Source: an uncultured Pelagibacteraceae bacterium
GTDB taxonomy: Bacteria > Pseudomonadota > Alphaproteobacteria > Pelagibacterales > Pelagibacteraceae
Direction of reading: 5' to 3'
Length of the DNA: 64,000 nt
Assembly (NCBI GenBank): GCA_902591755.1
Contig: CACJBX010000001.1
Location: forward strand, 35,001 to 99,000
The notes below the pieces were generated by a model, which worked only from the letters and a program-made list of their open reading frames with translations, was not told the origin of the DNA and searched no databases. How positions within the stretch are numbered: the stretch's first letter is position 1; every line of letters starts with the position of its first letter. Both the position numbers and the translations under genes were made by a program. Below are positions 50,786 through 59,556 of the stretch, one piece after another.

Positions 50786-52471
50786 ATGGACTCTAATAAA
50801 AATATAATCGCAGCTATATCACTTAGTGCAGCAATAATTGTTTTATGGGCTTTATTTTTTTCACCTTCACCAGAAGATCGAGAAAAGATCAAACAAAAAA
50901 GAATAGACTCAGTTAAAAGTTTAGATGCTCCAGAAATAGAAAATTCTGAAACTAATAACCTTCTTTCAAGAAAAGAGGCTTTAAATAAAGATAAAAGAAT
51001 TATATTTGAAAACGATAACGTTAAGGGTTCAATTTCTTTAAAAGGTGCAATTATAGATGATTTACTTTTTAAAAATTACAATGAAAAACTTGAGGGTAAA
51101 AAAAAGGTAGTACTACTTAATCCAAGAAACGCTTCTGATACATATTACTTAGAAACAGGCTGGGTTAGTAACAATAAAAATATTGATTTACCAAATAATA
51201 AATCAAATTGGAAAGTAGAAGGAAACACAAAACTTTCCCCAGGAAATGACGTTAGATTAATATGGAAAAATACTCAAGGACTCACTTTTGAAAAAATTAT
51301 TAGCATTGATAAGAAATTTTTATTTACTGTTAACCAAAAAATAAAAAATAATACTAACAAAATATATAATTTTTATCCTTATAGCCAAATTATCCGAAAA
51401 AATATTCCTAGAGATATAGTAAATTTTTTTATTTTACATGAGGGACCACTCGGGGTTTTTGATGATCAGTTAGTGGAAAAAGATTATGATGATGTAATAG
51501 ATAAAAAATATTCTATAAATGCTGAAAAAGGTTTTCTAGGTATTACTGATAAATATTGGCTTACAAGCTTAATACCGGAAAAGAACAAAAATTTTAGAGC
51601 GGACTTTGAGTACAGTGAAAAATTTAAAATTAGTTATATAGAAACTGAGGCTTTAGAGGCACAACCTAACAAGCAAATTAGTAATAAAGTTGATATTGTT
51701 ATTGCTGCGAAAGAAGTAGATGTAATTGATGAATATAATGAGAAATTAGGATTATCAAAATTTGACCTTGTCATTGACTGGGGCTGGTTTTATTGGATTG
51801 TAAAACCTTTATTTTTTTTAAATGATTACTTTTTTAAACTTGCAGGAAATTATGGATTAGCAATTATATTAATAACTGTTTGTTTAAGATTATTGTTCTT
51901 TCCACTCAATAATTATGCTTTTAGATCGATGAGTCGTATGAAAATTTTACAACCCGAAATGGCTCGTCTTAAAGAAGTGCATAAAGATGATAAGATGAAA
52001 CTTCAGCAGGCAATTATGCAGCTTTATAAGAAAGAAGGAGTTAATCCTGTAAGTGGTTGTGTGCCAATTTTAATTTCTATACCATTTTTTTTCGCTATTT
52101 ATAAAATGTTGTTTGTAACAATTGAAATGAGACATCAGCCCTTTTTTGGATGGATAAAAGATCTTTCTGAAAAAGACCCCACATCAATTTTTAATTTATT
52201 TGGACTGATACCATGGTCACCCCCAGACTTTTTAATCATCGGTGCGCTACCCGTGCTAATGGGCCTAACAATGTGGGCGCAACAGAAACTTAATCCAGCT
52301 CCACAAGATGATATACAAAAGAAAATTTTTATGTTTTTTCCAGTTTTTTTAACTGTAATACTTGCACCTTTCCCTTCAGGATTAGTTCTGTATTGGACGG
52401 CTAACAATATTCTTACAATGGCTCAACAGTACGTTATTATGAAGAGAACTACTGTGAAAACCTCTCAATAA
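50786..52471 (+). CDS. yidC: Membrane protein insertase YidC
   Basis: Inserts and folds inner-membrane proteins alone or with SecYEG. It has an N-terminal membrane segment (about 7-26), a large periplasmic beta domain (about 60-330), then five conserved transmembrane segments (from about 350). The conserved groove arginine lies in the FRSMSRMKILQPEM region, and the conserved loop GCVPILISIPFFFAIYKML follows. 561 aa. Its last base is shared with the argB start; the GTPase gene engB/yihA usually found here is absent. Confidence 0.95.
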   Translation: MDSNKNIIAAISLSAAIIVLWALFFSPSPEDREKIKQKRIDSVKSLDAPEIENSETNNLLSRKEALNKDKRIIFENDNVKGSISLKGAIIDDLLFKNYNEKLEGKKKVVLLNPRNASDTYYLETGWVSNNKNIDLPNNKSNWKVEGNTKLSPGNDVRLIWKNTQGLTFEKIISIDKKFLFTVNQKIKNNTNKIYNFYPYSQIIRKNIPRDIVNFFILHEGPLGVFDDQLVEKDYDDVIDKKYSINAEKGFLGITDKYWLTSLIPEKNKNFRADFEYSEKFKISYIETEALEAQPNKQISNKVDIVIAAKEVDVIDEYNEKLGLSKFDLVIDWGWFYWIVKPLFFLNDYFFKLAGNYGLAIILITVCLRLLFFPLNNYAFRSMSRMKILQPEMARLKEVHKDDKMKLQQAIMQLYKKEGVNPVSGCVPILISIPFFFAIYKMLFVTIEMRHQPFFGWIKDLSEKDPTSIFNLFGLIPWSPPDFLIIGALPVLMGLTMWAQQKLNPAPQDDIQKKIFMFFPVFLTVILAPFPSGLVLYWTANNILTMAQQYVIMKRTTVKTSQ

Positions 52472-53319
52472 TGGATTTAAAAAAGATCTTACCTACAGAC
52501 GGACCGCCAGTCGAAGAAGTTTTGAAATATGTTGAGAAATACAAAAATGAAATAATAGTTATAAAGTATGGGGGCAATGTATTCATTGATAGAAAAATTT
52601 TTGATAATTTTATTAAAGATTTAAGTGTACTTAGCAAGCTTGGTTTGCAAGTGGTTGTTGTGCACGGAGGAGGACCAAGAATAAAAAGAGAGTTATCTAA
52701 ACAAAATATTGAGTCTAAATTTATAAGAGGTCTTAGGGTTACTGATAAAAAAATTATAAATATCGTTGAAACAGTACTTATTGACTTTAATGAAGATATC
52801 GTAAATTCTCTAAAAAAAATTGGGTCCCAGGCAGCCTCAATCCATACAAAAAAAGACAATGTTATAGAAATTATTCCTGAACAAAAGGAACTTGGTTTTG
52901 TAGGAACCCCCAATAAAATCAAAACAGAGACTATTTTTGAAAAATTAAAAAATAATATAATTCCTATTATTTCTCCATTGGGATTAGGGGAAAATAAACA
53001 GACCTATAATATTAATGGAGATCATGCGGCTGGAGCAGTTGCAAAGTCTCTTAAATCAAGAAGATTACTTTTAATGACAAATGTTGAGGGTGTTTTGAAC
53101 AGAGAGAAGAAACTAATTTCGGAAATCAATTCTTCAAAAATAATCGAAATGATAGATGATAAAACAATTACTGAAGGTATGATACCAAAAATTAATACCT
53201 GTCTTGATGCTGTGAAAAATGATGTAACTGCAGTTGGTATAATTGACGGTCGTAAACCTCGTTCAGTTTTATTTGAATTATTTTCCGATAAAGGATCAGG
53301 AACATTAATAAGAAAATGA
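52471..53319 (+). CDS. argB: Acetylglutamate kinase
   Basis: Phosphorylates N-acetylglutamate in arginine synthesis. The kinase fold shows VIKYGGNVF near 29-37, VVVVHGGGPRIKRELSK near 60, and the NINGDHAAGAVAKSL substrate segment near 172. The C-terminal EGMIPKINTCLDAV segment is diagnostic. 282 aa. Overlaps yidC by one base and the HAD gene by 4. Confidence 0.95.
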   Translation: MDLKKILPTDGPPVEEVLKYVEKYKNEIIVIKYGGNVFIDRKIFDNFIKDLSVLSKLGLQVVVVHGGGPRIKRELSKQNIESKFIRGLRVTDKKIINIVETVLIDFNEDIVNSLKKIGSQAASIHTKKDNVIEIIPEQKELGFVGTPNKIKTETIFEKLKNNIIPIISPLGLGENKQTYNINGDHAAGAVAKSLKSRRLLLMTNVEGVLNREKKLISEINSSKIIEMIDDKTITEGMIPKINTCLDAVKNDVTAVGIIDGRKPRSVLFELFSDKGSGTLIRK

Positions 53320-54008
53320 AAAGTTTAAAAGAAATGAAATACCTTCTTTTGGACCTTGATGGGGTTTGCTATGGTTCCCATAATGGTTATCCTTTAGAAA
53401 AAGTCTTTGGCCTTGTATCAAAAAGAATGACTCTTTTTATTCAGGAAAAACTTGGTTTAGATGAAAAAAAGGCAAAAGAACTTCAAACTAATTATTTTTA
53501 CAAATATAATACAAGTTTAAACGGTCTTATGTTGCACCATAATGTAATTGGGGATGAATTTCTTAAATATGTACATGATATTGACATTTCATTTATGAAA
53601 GAAGACAAAATATTGAGAAGTGAACTAGAGAATTTAGATATGGAAAAATTTATTTTTACAAATGGTAGCGCTGAACATGCTCAAAATATTTTAACACGAT
53701 TAGGTATTTACGATCTTTTTGGAAAAGAAAAAGTGTTCGATATAAAAGACGCTGGATATGTTCCTAAACCGGAAGCCCAGACCTTTGATTTAATGATCAA
53801 AAAATTTGGTATTAAACCCAAAGAAACAATTTATATTGAGGATATAGCTAAAAATTTAAGTACTGGCTTTGAAAAAGGCTGTACAACTGTTTGGTTAATC
53901 AATGATGAACATTTTGGAAAAATTGACTCTGATAAAGATTATATTTCTCATAAAATTGAAAATCTATCTTTATTTCTTAAAGAAATAAGGTTATTAAAAA
54001 GTAAATAA
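53316..54008 (+). CDS. HAD-superfamily pyrimidine 5'-nucleotidase-like hydrolase
   Basis: Haloacid-dehalogenase-like phosphatase. Motif I is LDLDGVCYG (D13 and D15 class), motif II FTNGS near 111, motif III KPEAQTF, motif IV YIEDIAKN. The arrangement with LYP-like start and helical cap (about 20-95) is that of the SDT1/PPM1-type pyrimidine 5'-nucleotidase subfamily, which commonly sits between argB and dapD in Alphaproteobacteria. Substrate not fixed by sequence. Confidence 0.82.
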   Translation: MKSLKEMKYLLLDLDGVCYGSHNGYPLEKVFGLVSKRMTLFIQEKLGLDEKKAKELQTNYFYKYNTSLNGLMLHHNVIGDEFLKYVHDIDISFMKEDKILRSELENLDMEKFIFTNGSAEHAQNILTRLGIYDLFGKEKVFDIKDAGYVPKPEAQTFDLMIKKFGIKPKETIYIEDIAKNLSTGFEKGCTTVWLINDEHFGKIDSDKDYISHKIENLSLFLKEIRLLKSK

Positions 54009-54011
54009 ATT

Positions 54012-54815
54012 ATGTCCTTAGAAAAAATAATTAATGACGCTTGGGAAAAAAAAGACCAAGTTAATCAAGATTCAGATCAATCTTTGAAGGATGCAATAAA
54101 CCAAGTAATTAAAGATTTAGATAGTGGTAAGTCTCGAGTAGCAGAAAAAATTAATGGGGAATGGAAAACTCACCAATATCTTAAAAAAGCTATCATGCTT
54201 AGCTTTAGAATTTACCCTATGGATAATTTAAGTGGCCCGTATAGTAGCTGGTACGATAAAGCTCACTTATTAAAAGGTAAAACAGCTAATTGGACAAAGG
54301 AACAACATGAGGCTGCTGGATTTCGAATGACACCAAACAGTCCAGTAAGACCAGGATCTTTCATTGGAAAAAATGCCGTGCTCATGCCTTGTTATGTAAA
54401 CATAGGAGCGTACATCGGTTCTGGAACAATGATGGATACTTTTAGTAGAGCTGGTAGCTGCTGTCAAATTGGAGAAAATTGTCATATATCTGCTGGTTCA
54501 GGAATTGGTGGAGTCTTAGAACCAGCTCAAGCACTCCCAACTATAATTGAGGATAACGTCTTTGTTGGAGCAATGTCAGAAGTTGTAGAGGGTGTTATAG
54601 TGGGAGAAGGAAGCGTGCTTTCAATGGGATGTTACATTGGTCAAAGTACAAAAATTGTAAATAGATCAAATGGCGAGGTTACAAAAGGGCATGTTCCACC
54701 TTATTCGGTCGTGGTGCCTGGCACTCATAAAGATCTTTATGCTGTTCATATAATAAAAACTGTAGACGCAAAAACGAGGTCAAAGACATCAATTAACGAT
54801 CTTTTAAGAGACTAA
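54012..54815 (+). CDS. dapD: Tetrahydrodipicolinate N-succinyltransferase
   Basis: Succinylates tetrahydrodipicolinate in the DAP/lysine pathway. The left-handed beta-helix hexapeptide repeats run from about residue 105 to 215 (for example SFIGKNAVLMPCYVNIGAYI and VFVGAMSEVVEGVIV). The alpha N-terminal domain precedes it and the PPYSVVVPG segment is standard. 267 aa. Next gene dapE starts 2 nt later. Confidence 0.95.
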   Translation: MSLEKIINDAWEKKDQVNQDSDQSLKDAINQVIKDLDSGKSRVAEKINGEWKTHQYLKKAIMLSFRIYPMDNLSGPYSSWYDKAHLLKGKTANWTKEQHEAAGFRMTPNSPVRPGSFIGKNAVLMPCYVNIGAYIGSGTMMDTFSRAGSCCQIGENCHISAGSGIGGVLEPAQALPTIIEDNVFVGAMSEVVEGVIVGEGSVLSMGCYIGQSTKIVNRSNGEVTKGHVPPYSVVVPGTHKDLYAVHIIKTVDAKTRSKTSINDLLRD

Positions 54816-54817
54816 TT

Positions 54818-55975
54818 ATGCAAAAAATAAATGAATTACAATTAGCCAAAGAGCTAATGAAGTTTCCATCAATAACACCTAGAGACGCTGGTGTAATGAA
54901 ATTTTTAGATAAAAAATTAAAGAAAATGGGTTTCAAAACTAAAATTTTAAATTTCAAAGAAAAAAATTTTCAACCGGTAAAAAATTTATATGCTAGACTA
55001 GGAAGCAAAGGGCCTAATTTTTGTTTTGCGGGCCACTTAGATGTTGTGCCCCCTGGAGATATTAAAGACTGGACAGTTAATCCTTTCAGACCTTCTGTTA
55101 AAAAAGGTCATTTAATTGGTAGAGGTGCGAATGATATGAAGGGCTCAGTAGCTGCTTTTGTTTCGGCCGTTAGTATTTTTTTGAATAATAATAAAAGTTT
55201 CAATGGATCAATTAGTCTATTAATAACAGGTGATGAAGAAGGAGATGCAGTAAACGGTACAAAAAAGGTTGTAGATTATTTAAAAAAGAAAAAGGAAAAA
55301 ATTAATTTTTGTTTGGTCGGTGAACCAACGAATCCAAATAAATTAGGAGAAATGATAAAAATTGGTCGAAGAGGAAGTTTAACTGGAAAAATAGAAATAA
55401 TTGGTATGCAAGGGCATGTTGCCTATCCTCATAGAGCAAATAATCCCTCAACGATAATTGTTAAAGTTTTAAATGAATTAAAAAATATAAAGTTTGATAA
55501 AGGTACCAAAAACTTTCAGCCAACAAATCTAGAGATTACGAGAATAAATATTGATAATAAAGCTGATAATGTTATCCCAAGAGTTGCTAATGCAACTTTT
55601 AATGTAAGATTTAATAACAAGCACTCATCAAGTTCTATAAAAAAAAAAATTAATAAAATTTTAAGTAAAATTAGCACAAAAAATAAATCAAAATTTAAAA
55701 TAGATTACAGAGTATCTGGTGAAGCATTTTTAACAAAACAAAATGCTACAACAAATATGATACAGAATGTTGTAAAAAAAATTACAAAAATTAAACCAAA
55801 ACTTTCGACTACTGGAGGAACATCCGACGCTAGATTTCTAAAAAATATTTCTCCATGTTTAGAATTTGGTCTTGTGGGTAAGACAATGCATAAAGTTGAT
55901 GAGGCAGTATCCCTAAATGATCTTAAAAAATTAGCAAAAATTTATGCTATTATTCTTAATAACTATTTTAAGTGA
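54818..55975 (+). CDS. dapE: Succinyl-diaminopimelate desuccinylase
   Basis: Zinc peptidase-like enzyme (M20 family) releasing succinate to give L,L-DAP. Metal-site segments: FAGHLDVVPPGD (about 69-80), RGANDMKGS, and TGDEEGDAVNG (about 144-154); the dimerisation domain lies at about 178-290. The GGTSDARF segment near 328 is typical of DapE. 385 aa. Its stop overlaps the GTG start of the deacetylase-like gene by 4 bases. Confidence 0.94.
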   Translation: MQKINELQLAKELMKFPSITPRDAGVMKFLDKKLKKMGFKTKILNFKEKNFQPVKNLYARLGSKGPNFCFAGHLDVVPPGDIKDWTVNPFRPSVKKGHLIGRGANDMKGSVAAFVSAVSIFLNNNKSFNGSISLLITGDEEGDAVNGTKKVVDYLKKKKEKINFCLVGEPTNPNKLGEMIKIGRRGSLTGKIEIIGMQGHVAYPHRANNPSTIIVKVLNELKNIKFDKGTKNFQPTNLEITRINIDNKADNVIPRVANATFNVRFNNKHSSSSIKKKINKILSKISTKNKSKFKIDYRVSGEAFLTKQNATTNMIQNVVKKITKIKPKLSTTGGTSDARFLKNISPCLEFGLVGKTMHKVDEAVSLNDLKKLAKIYAIILNNYFK

Positions 55976-56895
55976 AAACTGCGATAATATCTTCAAAAAC
56001 TTCAGTTAATCATATAACAGGTGATGGTCACCCTGAACAACCTAAAAGAGTTACTGTGATAACTGAAAGACTTAAAAAAAATAAAAGTTTAATTTGGGAT
56101 AAGCCAATCTCCTTTGATGAAAATATACTAAAAAAAGCACATGGTGAAGATTATGTTAGCATGGTAAAAAAAAGTTTTCCTAATCAAGGATTAAAATTTT
56201 TAGATGGCGACACTATTATTTCACCTGGAAGCAAAGATGCTACAATAGATGCGGTAGGATCAGTAATTAAAGCAGTAGATGGCGTTGAACAGAAAAAATT
56301 TAGAAATGCTTTTTGTGTAGTAAGACCTCCTGGACACCATGCAGAAAAAAATAAAGCGATGGGTTTTTGTATATATAATAATTGCGCAGTTGCCGCTCAT
56401 TATCTCATGGAAAAGTATAAATATAAAAAAATTGCAATATTCGATCCAGATGTTCATCATGGAAATGGTACACAAGATATTTTTTATGATAATAAAAACG
56501 TTTTATATTTATCTACTCACCAATATCCATTTTATCCAGGAACTGGAAGTGAAAAAGAAAAAGGTAAACACAATAACATTTTCAATGTGCCTCTTCCTGC
56601 TGGGACTACATCAGAAAAATATATGAATGCTTTGGATAGAGTTTTAGATAAACTAGTTGAATTTAAACCTGAATTTTTAATTTTAAGTATGGGTTTCGAT
56701 GCTAATATTGCTGATCCTCTAGCACAGTTTGAATTAAAATCTGAAGATTTTTATGAGATTACAAAAAGAACTCTTAAAGCAACAAACGAATTCACCAATG
56801 GAAAAGTTGTATCAGTGTTAGAAGGAGGGTACGACCTTAATGCCCTTGCAGATAGTGCATTTAATCATGTAAATGCTCTCTTAGAAAATAATTAA
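55972..56895 (+). CDS. Histone deacetylase-like amidohydrolase
   Basis: Arginase/deacetylase-fold zinc hydrolase of the HDAC/AcuC/acetylpolyamine amidohydrolase group. Catalytic histidines H122-H123 (RPPGHHAE), zinc ligands D160, H162 (FDPDVHHGNGT) and D243 (GFDAN), and the transition-state tyrosine Y287 (EGGYDL) are all present, so it should be active. 307 aa. Starts at GTG inside the dapE stop. Bacterial substrates can be acetyl-lysine or acetylated polyamines. The following gene, sharing one base, encodes a SET-domain protein. Confidence 0.9.
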   Translation: MKTAIISSKTSVNHITGDGHPEQPKRVTVITERLKKNKSLIWDKPISFDENILKKAHGEDYVSMVKKSFPNQGLKFLDGDTIISPGSKDATIDAVGSVIKAVDGVEQKKFRNAFCVVRPPGHHAEKNKAMGFCIYNNCAVAAHYLMEKYKYKKIAIFDPDVHHGNGTQDIFYDNKNVLYLSTHQYPFYPGTGSEKEKGKHNNIFNVPLPAGTTSEKYMNALDRVLDKLVEFKPEFLILSMGFDANIADPLAQFELKSEDFYEITKRTLKATNEFTNGKVVSVLEGGYDLNALADSAFNHVNALLENN

Positions 56896-57377
56896 TGAAA
56901 CTGTATAAGATCAAAAAGTCTAAAATAGACAACAAGCGAGGTTTATATGCAACAAAAGATATTAAAGAAGGCACAAAAATAATTAATTATGTTGGAAAAA
57001 TCATTACCAATAGAGAAGTCGAGGAGTCAGCAAAATTTGACAATAATAAACCAATCTATTTATTCACACTTAATAATAGATATACCTTAGATGGTGACTT
57101 TCATTGGAATACCGCAGGTTTGATTAATCATTCATGTAATAATAATTGTGACTATGAGGGAAAAGGTTTTAAGGTTTGGGTATCAGCTATAAGAGATATT
57201 AAAAAAGGAGAGGAACTTACTTGCGACTATGGTTTTGGATTTGATAAAGACTATAAACAGTTCCCTTGTAAATGTGGTGCAAAAAATTGTTGTGGATATA
57301 TTTTAAGAGCAGGTTCAAGGTTTAGAATAAATAAAAAATTCGCAATTAGTAAAAAAAGAACTAATAAATCACTTTAG
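56895..57377 (+). CDS. SET-domain protein methyltransferase with post-SET cysteines
   Basis: A 160-residue stand-alone SET domain. It begins KSKIDNKRGLYATKDIKEG with the R-G-x-Y/F-A start motif. The knot-forming INHSCNNNC segment (NHSC at 78-81) and LTCDYGFGF (about 109-116) provide the SAM and lysine channel residues. A post-SET-like CKCGAKNCCG cluster (C125, C127, C132) follows, which in eukaryotic enzymes binds zinc. The tail is basic. It should methylate a lysine on a protein; target unknown. Overlaps truA by 17 bases, convergent. Confidence 0.88.
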   Translation: MKLYKIKKSKIDNKRGLYATKDIKEGTKIINYVGKIITNREVEESAKFDNNKPIYLFTLNNRYTLDGDFHWNTAGLINHSCNNNCDYEGKGFKVWVSAIRDIKKGEELTCDYGFGFDKDYKQFPCKCGAKNCCGYILRAGSRFRINKKFAISKKRTNKSL

Positions 57378-58101
57378 TTAAATATAGTCCCTCTGCCGGA
57401 GCGGGGGGTGCACAATTAATTCTTTTTTTTGATTTGATTATCTTGTCGAATTTTTGAATGCTCCACTTGTCCTCACCCACATACTTCAAGCAACCGACCA
57501 TCGATCTTACCTGATTTTGAAGGAATGACTGGGCTTTTATCTCAATCTCAATAATGTCTTGTTTAGTCAAAAATTTTATTGATTTAATTGTTCTTACTGG
57601 AGTTTTTGCTGAACAGCTTGATGATCTAAATGTTGAAAAATCTTTTGTTCCAATTAATTTTTTTGCTCCTTTTTTCATCATTTCTAGATCAAGTTTTTTT
57701 ATTATGTGCCAACACCTTTTATTTTTTAACACTGAACCAGATTTACGATTTAAAATAACATATTTATATATTCTCGCTTTTGCAGAATATCGAGCGTGAA
57801 AAGTGAGTTTCCTTTTTTTTAGGTCTAAAATACTAATGCCATATCTGTATAAAAAATGATTAACTGATTTTAAAAATTTATAACTGTCTTTAATTTTTGT
57901 ATTTGTATCAAAATGAGCTGATTGTTCTAAAGCATGTACTCCAGAGTCTGTTCTGCCTGATCCTATTATATTTATCTTTTCTTTAAAAATTTTAGAAATA
58001 GCATTTTGAATTCTACCTTGAATTGTTTTCCCTTTTTTCTGTACCTGCCAACCATTATAATTAGTACCAACATACTCAATAAGAATTTGATATCTATTCA
58101 T
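57361..58101 (-). CDS. truA: tRNA pseudouridine synthase A
   Basis: Makes pseudouridine at positions 38-40 of tRNA anticodon arms. Catalytic aspartate in GSGRTDSGVHAL (about 47-58), the NYNGWQVQ start and the QNQVRSMVG C-terminal segment are standard. 246 aa. Downstream of fmt with an 8-base overlap, in a def-fmt-truA unit devoted to initiator and tRNA maturation. Confidence 0.95.
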   Translation of the reverse strand: MNRYQILIEYVGTNYNGWQVQKKGKTIQGRIQNAISKIFKEKINIIGSGRTDSGVHALEQSAHFDTNTKIKDSYKFLKSVNHFLYRYGISILDLKKRKLTFHARYSAKARIYKYVILNRKSGSVLKNKRCWHIIKKLDLEMMKKGAKKLIGTKDFSTFRSSSCSAKTPVRTIKSIKFLTKQDIIEIEIKAQSFLQNQVRSMVGCLKYVGEDKWSIQKFDKIIKSKKRINCAPPAPAEGLYLTKVIY

Positions 58102-59023
58102 TAAGGATGCAGCCTTTGCCTATTTTTGAACCATTCAAAAACTCATTTATTTCTTGAATTTTTTTTCCCTCTTTTTGAATTTCAATAACCTTTATGCTTT
58201 CATTATTTGAGCATGCTATCTCAAGTTTGTCATTAAGAACTTTACCGGAGGGTCCTGTCCCATTTCCAATTTCAGCTTTTAATATTTTGTATCTATCTCC
58301 TTTAAATATAAAATACGCTCCTGGATTAGGGTGCAAACCATTTATTTTTCCAATGATTTTCTTGGCACTATCATTCCAAAATATCTTCCCCTCTGCTTTA
58401 TTTATTTTTTTAGCATATGTTGCCTTGGAATGGTCTTGTTCTTTAAAATTCGCTTTACCACTTACAATACTATCTATGTTTTCAATAATTTTTAAAGCTG
58501 CTAGTTGAGATAATTTTTCTTGCAGCTCAGTTGCATTTAAATCTAAGTCAATTTTAATTTTATAAGTTTCAAGAACAGGACCAGCATCTAAATATTCATT
58601 AATTTTCATAAAACTAATTCCTGTTTCAATATCTTGGGACATGATTGCTCTCTGTATTGGTGCAGCGCCCCTAAATTTGGGCAAGATGGATGCATGAATA
58701 TTTAAAAAACCATTTTTGGAAAGGTCCAAAAATTCCTTTGGTATAATTTGACCGTATGAAATTACTACAACAATTGTGGGTTTAATTTTTTTTATAAAGC
58801 TGTGCTCATCAATATTATTTTTAAGACTATTTGGAGTTCTAATTGGTAAGCCAAGTAATTCAGATTTAACATGAATTGGAGTTTTTTGAATTCTCATTCC
58901 CCTACTAGATTTTTTTGGCGGTTGTGTGTAAACAGCAGAAATATTGAGTTTACTCTCACTAATCTTTTCAAGAATAGGTACAGCAAATTTTGAAGTACCC
59001 ATAAAAATAATATTATCTGACAT
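58094..59023 (-). CDS. fmt: Methionyl-tRNA formyltransferase
   Basis: Formylates initiator Met-tRNA. The N-terminal formyltransferase domain has IIFMGTSKFAVPIL (about 5-18), the catalytic NIHASILPKFRGAAPIQRAI segment (about 108-127, with the N-x-H and nearby Asp in ETGISFMKINEYLDAGP). The C-terminal OB-like domain follows. 309 aa. Starts directly after def. Confidence 0.95.
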   Translation of the reverse strand: MSDNIIFMGTSKFAVPILEKISESKLNISAVYTQPPKKSSRGMRIQKTPIHVKSELLGLPIRTPNSLKNNIDEHSFIKKIKPTIVVVISYGQIIPKEFLDLSKNGFLNIHASILPKFRGAAPIQRAIMSQDIETGISFMKINEYLDAGPVLETYKIKIDLDLNATELQEKLSQLAALKIIENIDSIVSGKANFKEQDHSKATYAKKINKAEGKIFWNDSAKKIIGKINGLHPNPGAYFIFKGDRYKILKAEIGNGTGPSGKVLNDKLEIACSNNESIKVIEIQKEGKKIQEINEFLNGSKIGKGCILNE

Positions 59024-59548
59024 TTACACAATAACTCTACTAGATGTATTTTTGTTTTTAGATAATTTTTTTATTAGAATATCTTTTTTTAGCTTTGACA
59101 AAAAATCAATGATCAACTTACCATCTAAGTGATTAATCTCATGTTGGACGCATGTAGATAGTAAACCATCGCATTCCATATTTTTTTTATTTCCTGAGAT
59201 ATCTATATATTCAACAATACAGGTCTTTGGTCTTTCAATTTCTATAAATGTTTCGGGTATTGATAAACAACCTTCTTCATATATCGATCTATCTTTACCA
59301 TATGATTTTATGACTGGATTTATTAGACAAAGAGGTTTTTTTTCCTCATCTTTCTTTGAAACATCAATTACAATCATTCTTCTTAAAACACCAACCTGAA
59401 CAGCAGCAAGACCTATGCCATTATTTTTATACATTGTTTCAAACAAATCATCTGCTAACTGTTTTTCTTTGTTGGTTAATTTTTCAATCTTTTCAGATTT
59501 TTTTTTAAGTATTTCATCAGGAACCAGTATGATTTTTCTTTTTGTCAT
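59024..59548 (-). CDS. def: Peptide deformylase
   Basis: Removes the N-formyl group from new proteins. Three family motifs are clear: GIGLAAVQVG (about 45-54), EEGCLSIP (cysteine zinc ligand, about 91-98) and QHEINHLDG (the H-E-x-x-H-type zinc motif, about 135-143). 174 aa, type 1 class. Directly abuts fmt and lies 8 nt downstream of the large unknown exported protein gene. Confidence 0.96.
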   Translation of the reverse strand: MTKRKIILVPDEILKKKSEKIEKLTNKEKQLADDLFETMYKNNGIGLAAVQVGVLRRMIVIDVSKKDEEKKPLCLINPVIKSYGKDRSIYEEGCLSIPETFIEIERPKTCIVEYIDISGNKKNMECDGLLSTCVQHEINHLDGKLIIDFLSKLKKDILIKKLSKNKNTSSRVIV

Positions 59549-59556
59549 AACAAAAA

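Noticed and set aside
56339-56626. 95-residue open frame within the deacetylase-like gene
   Set aside because: It is an out-of-frame shadow of a gene whose own frame has complete catalytic motifs.
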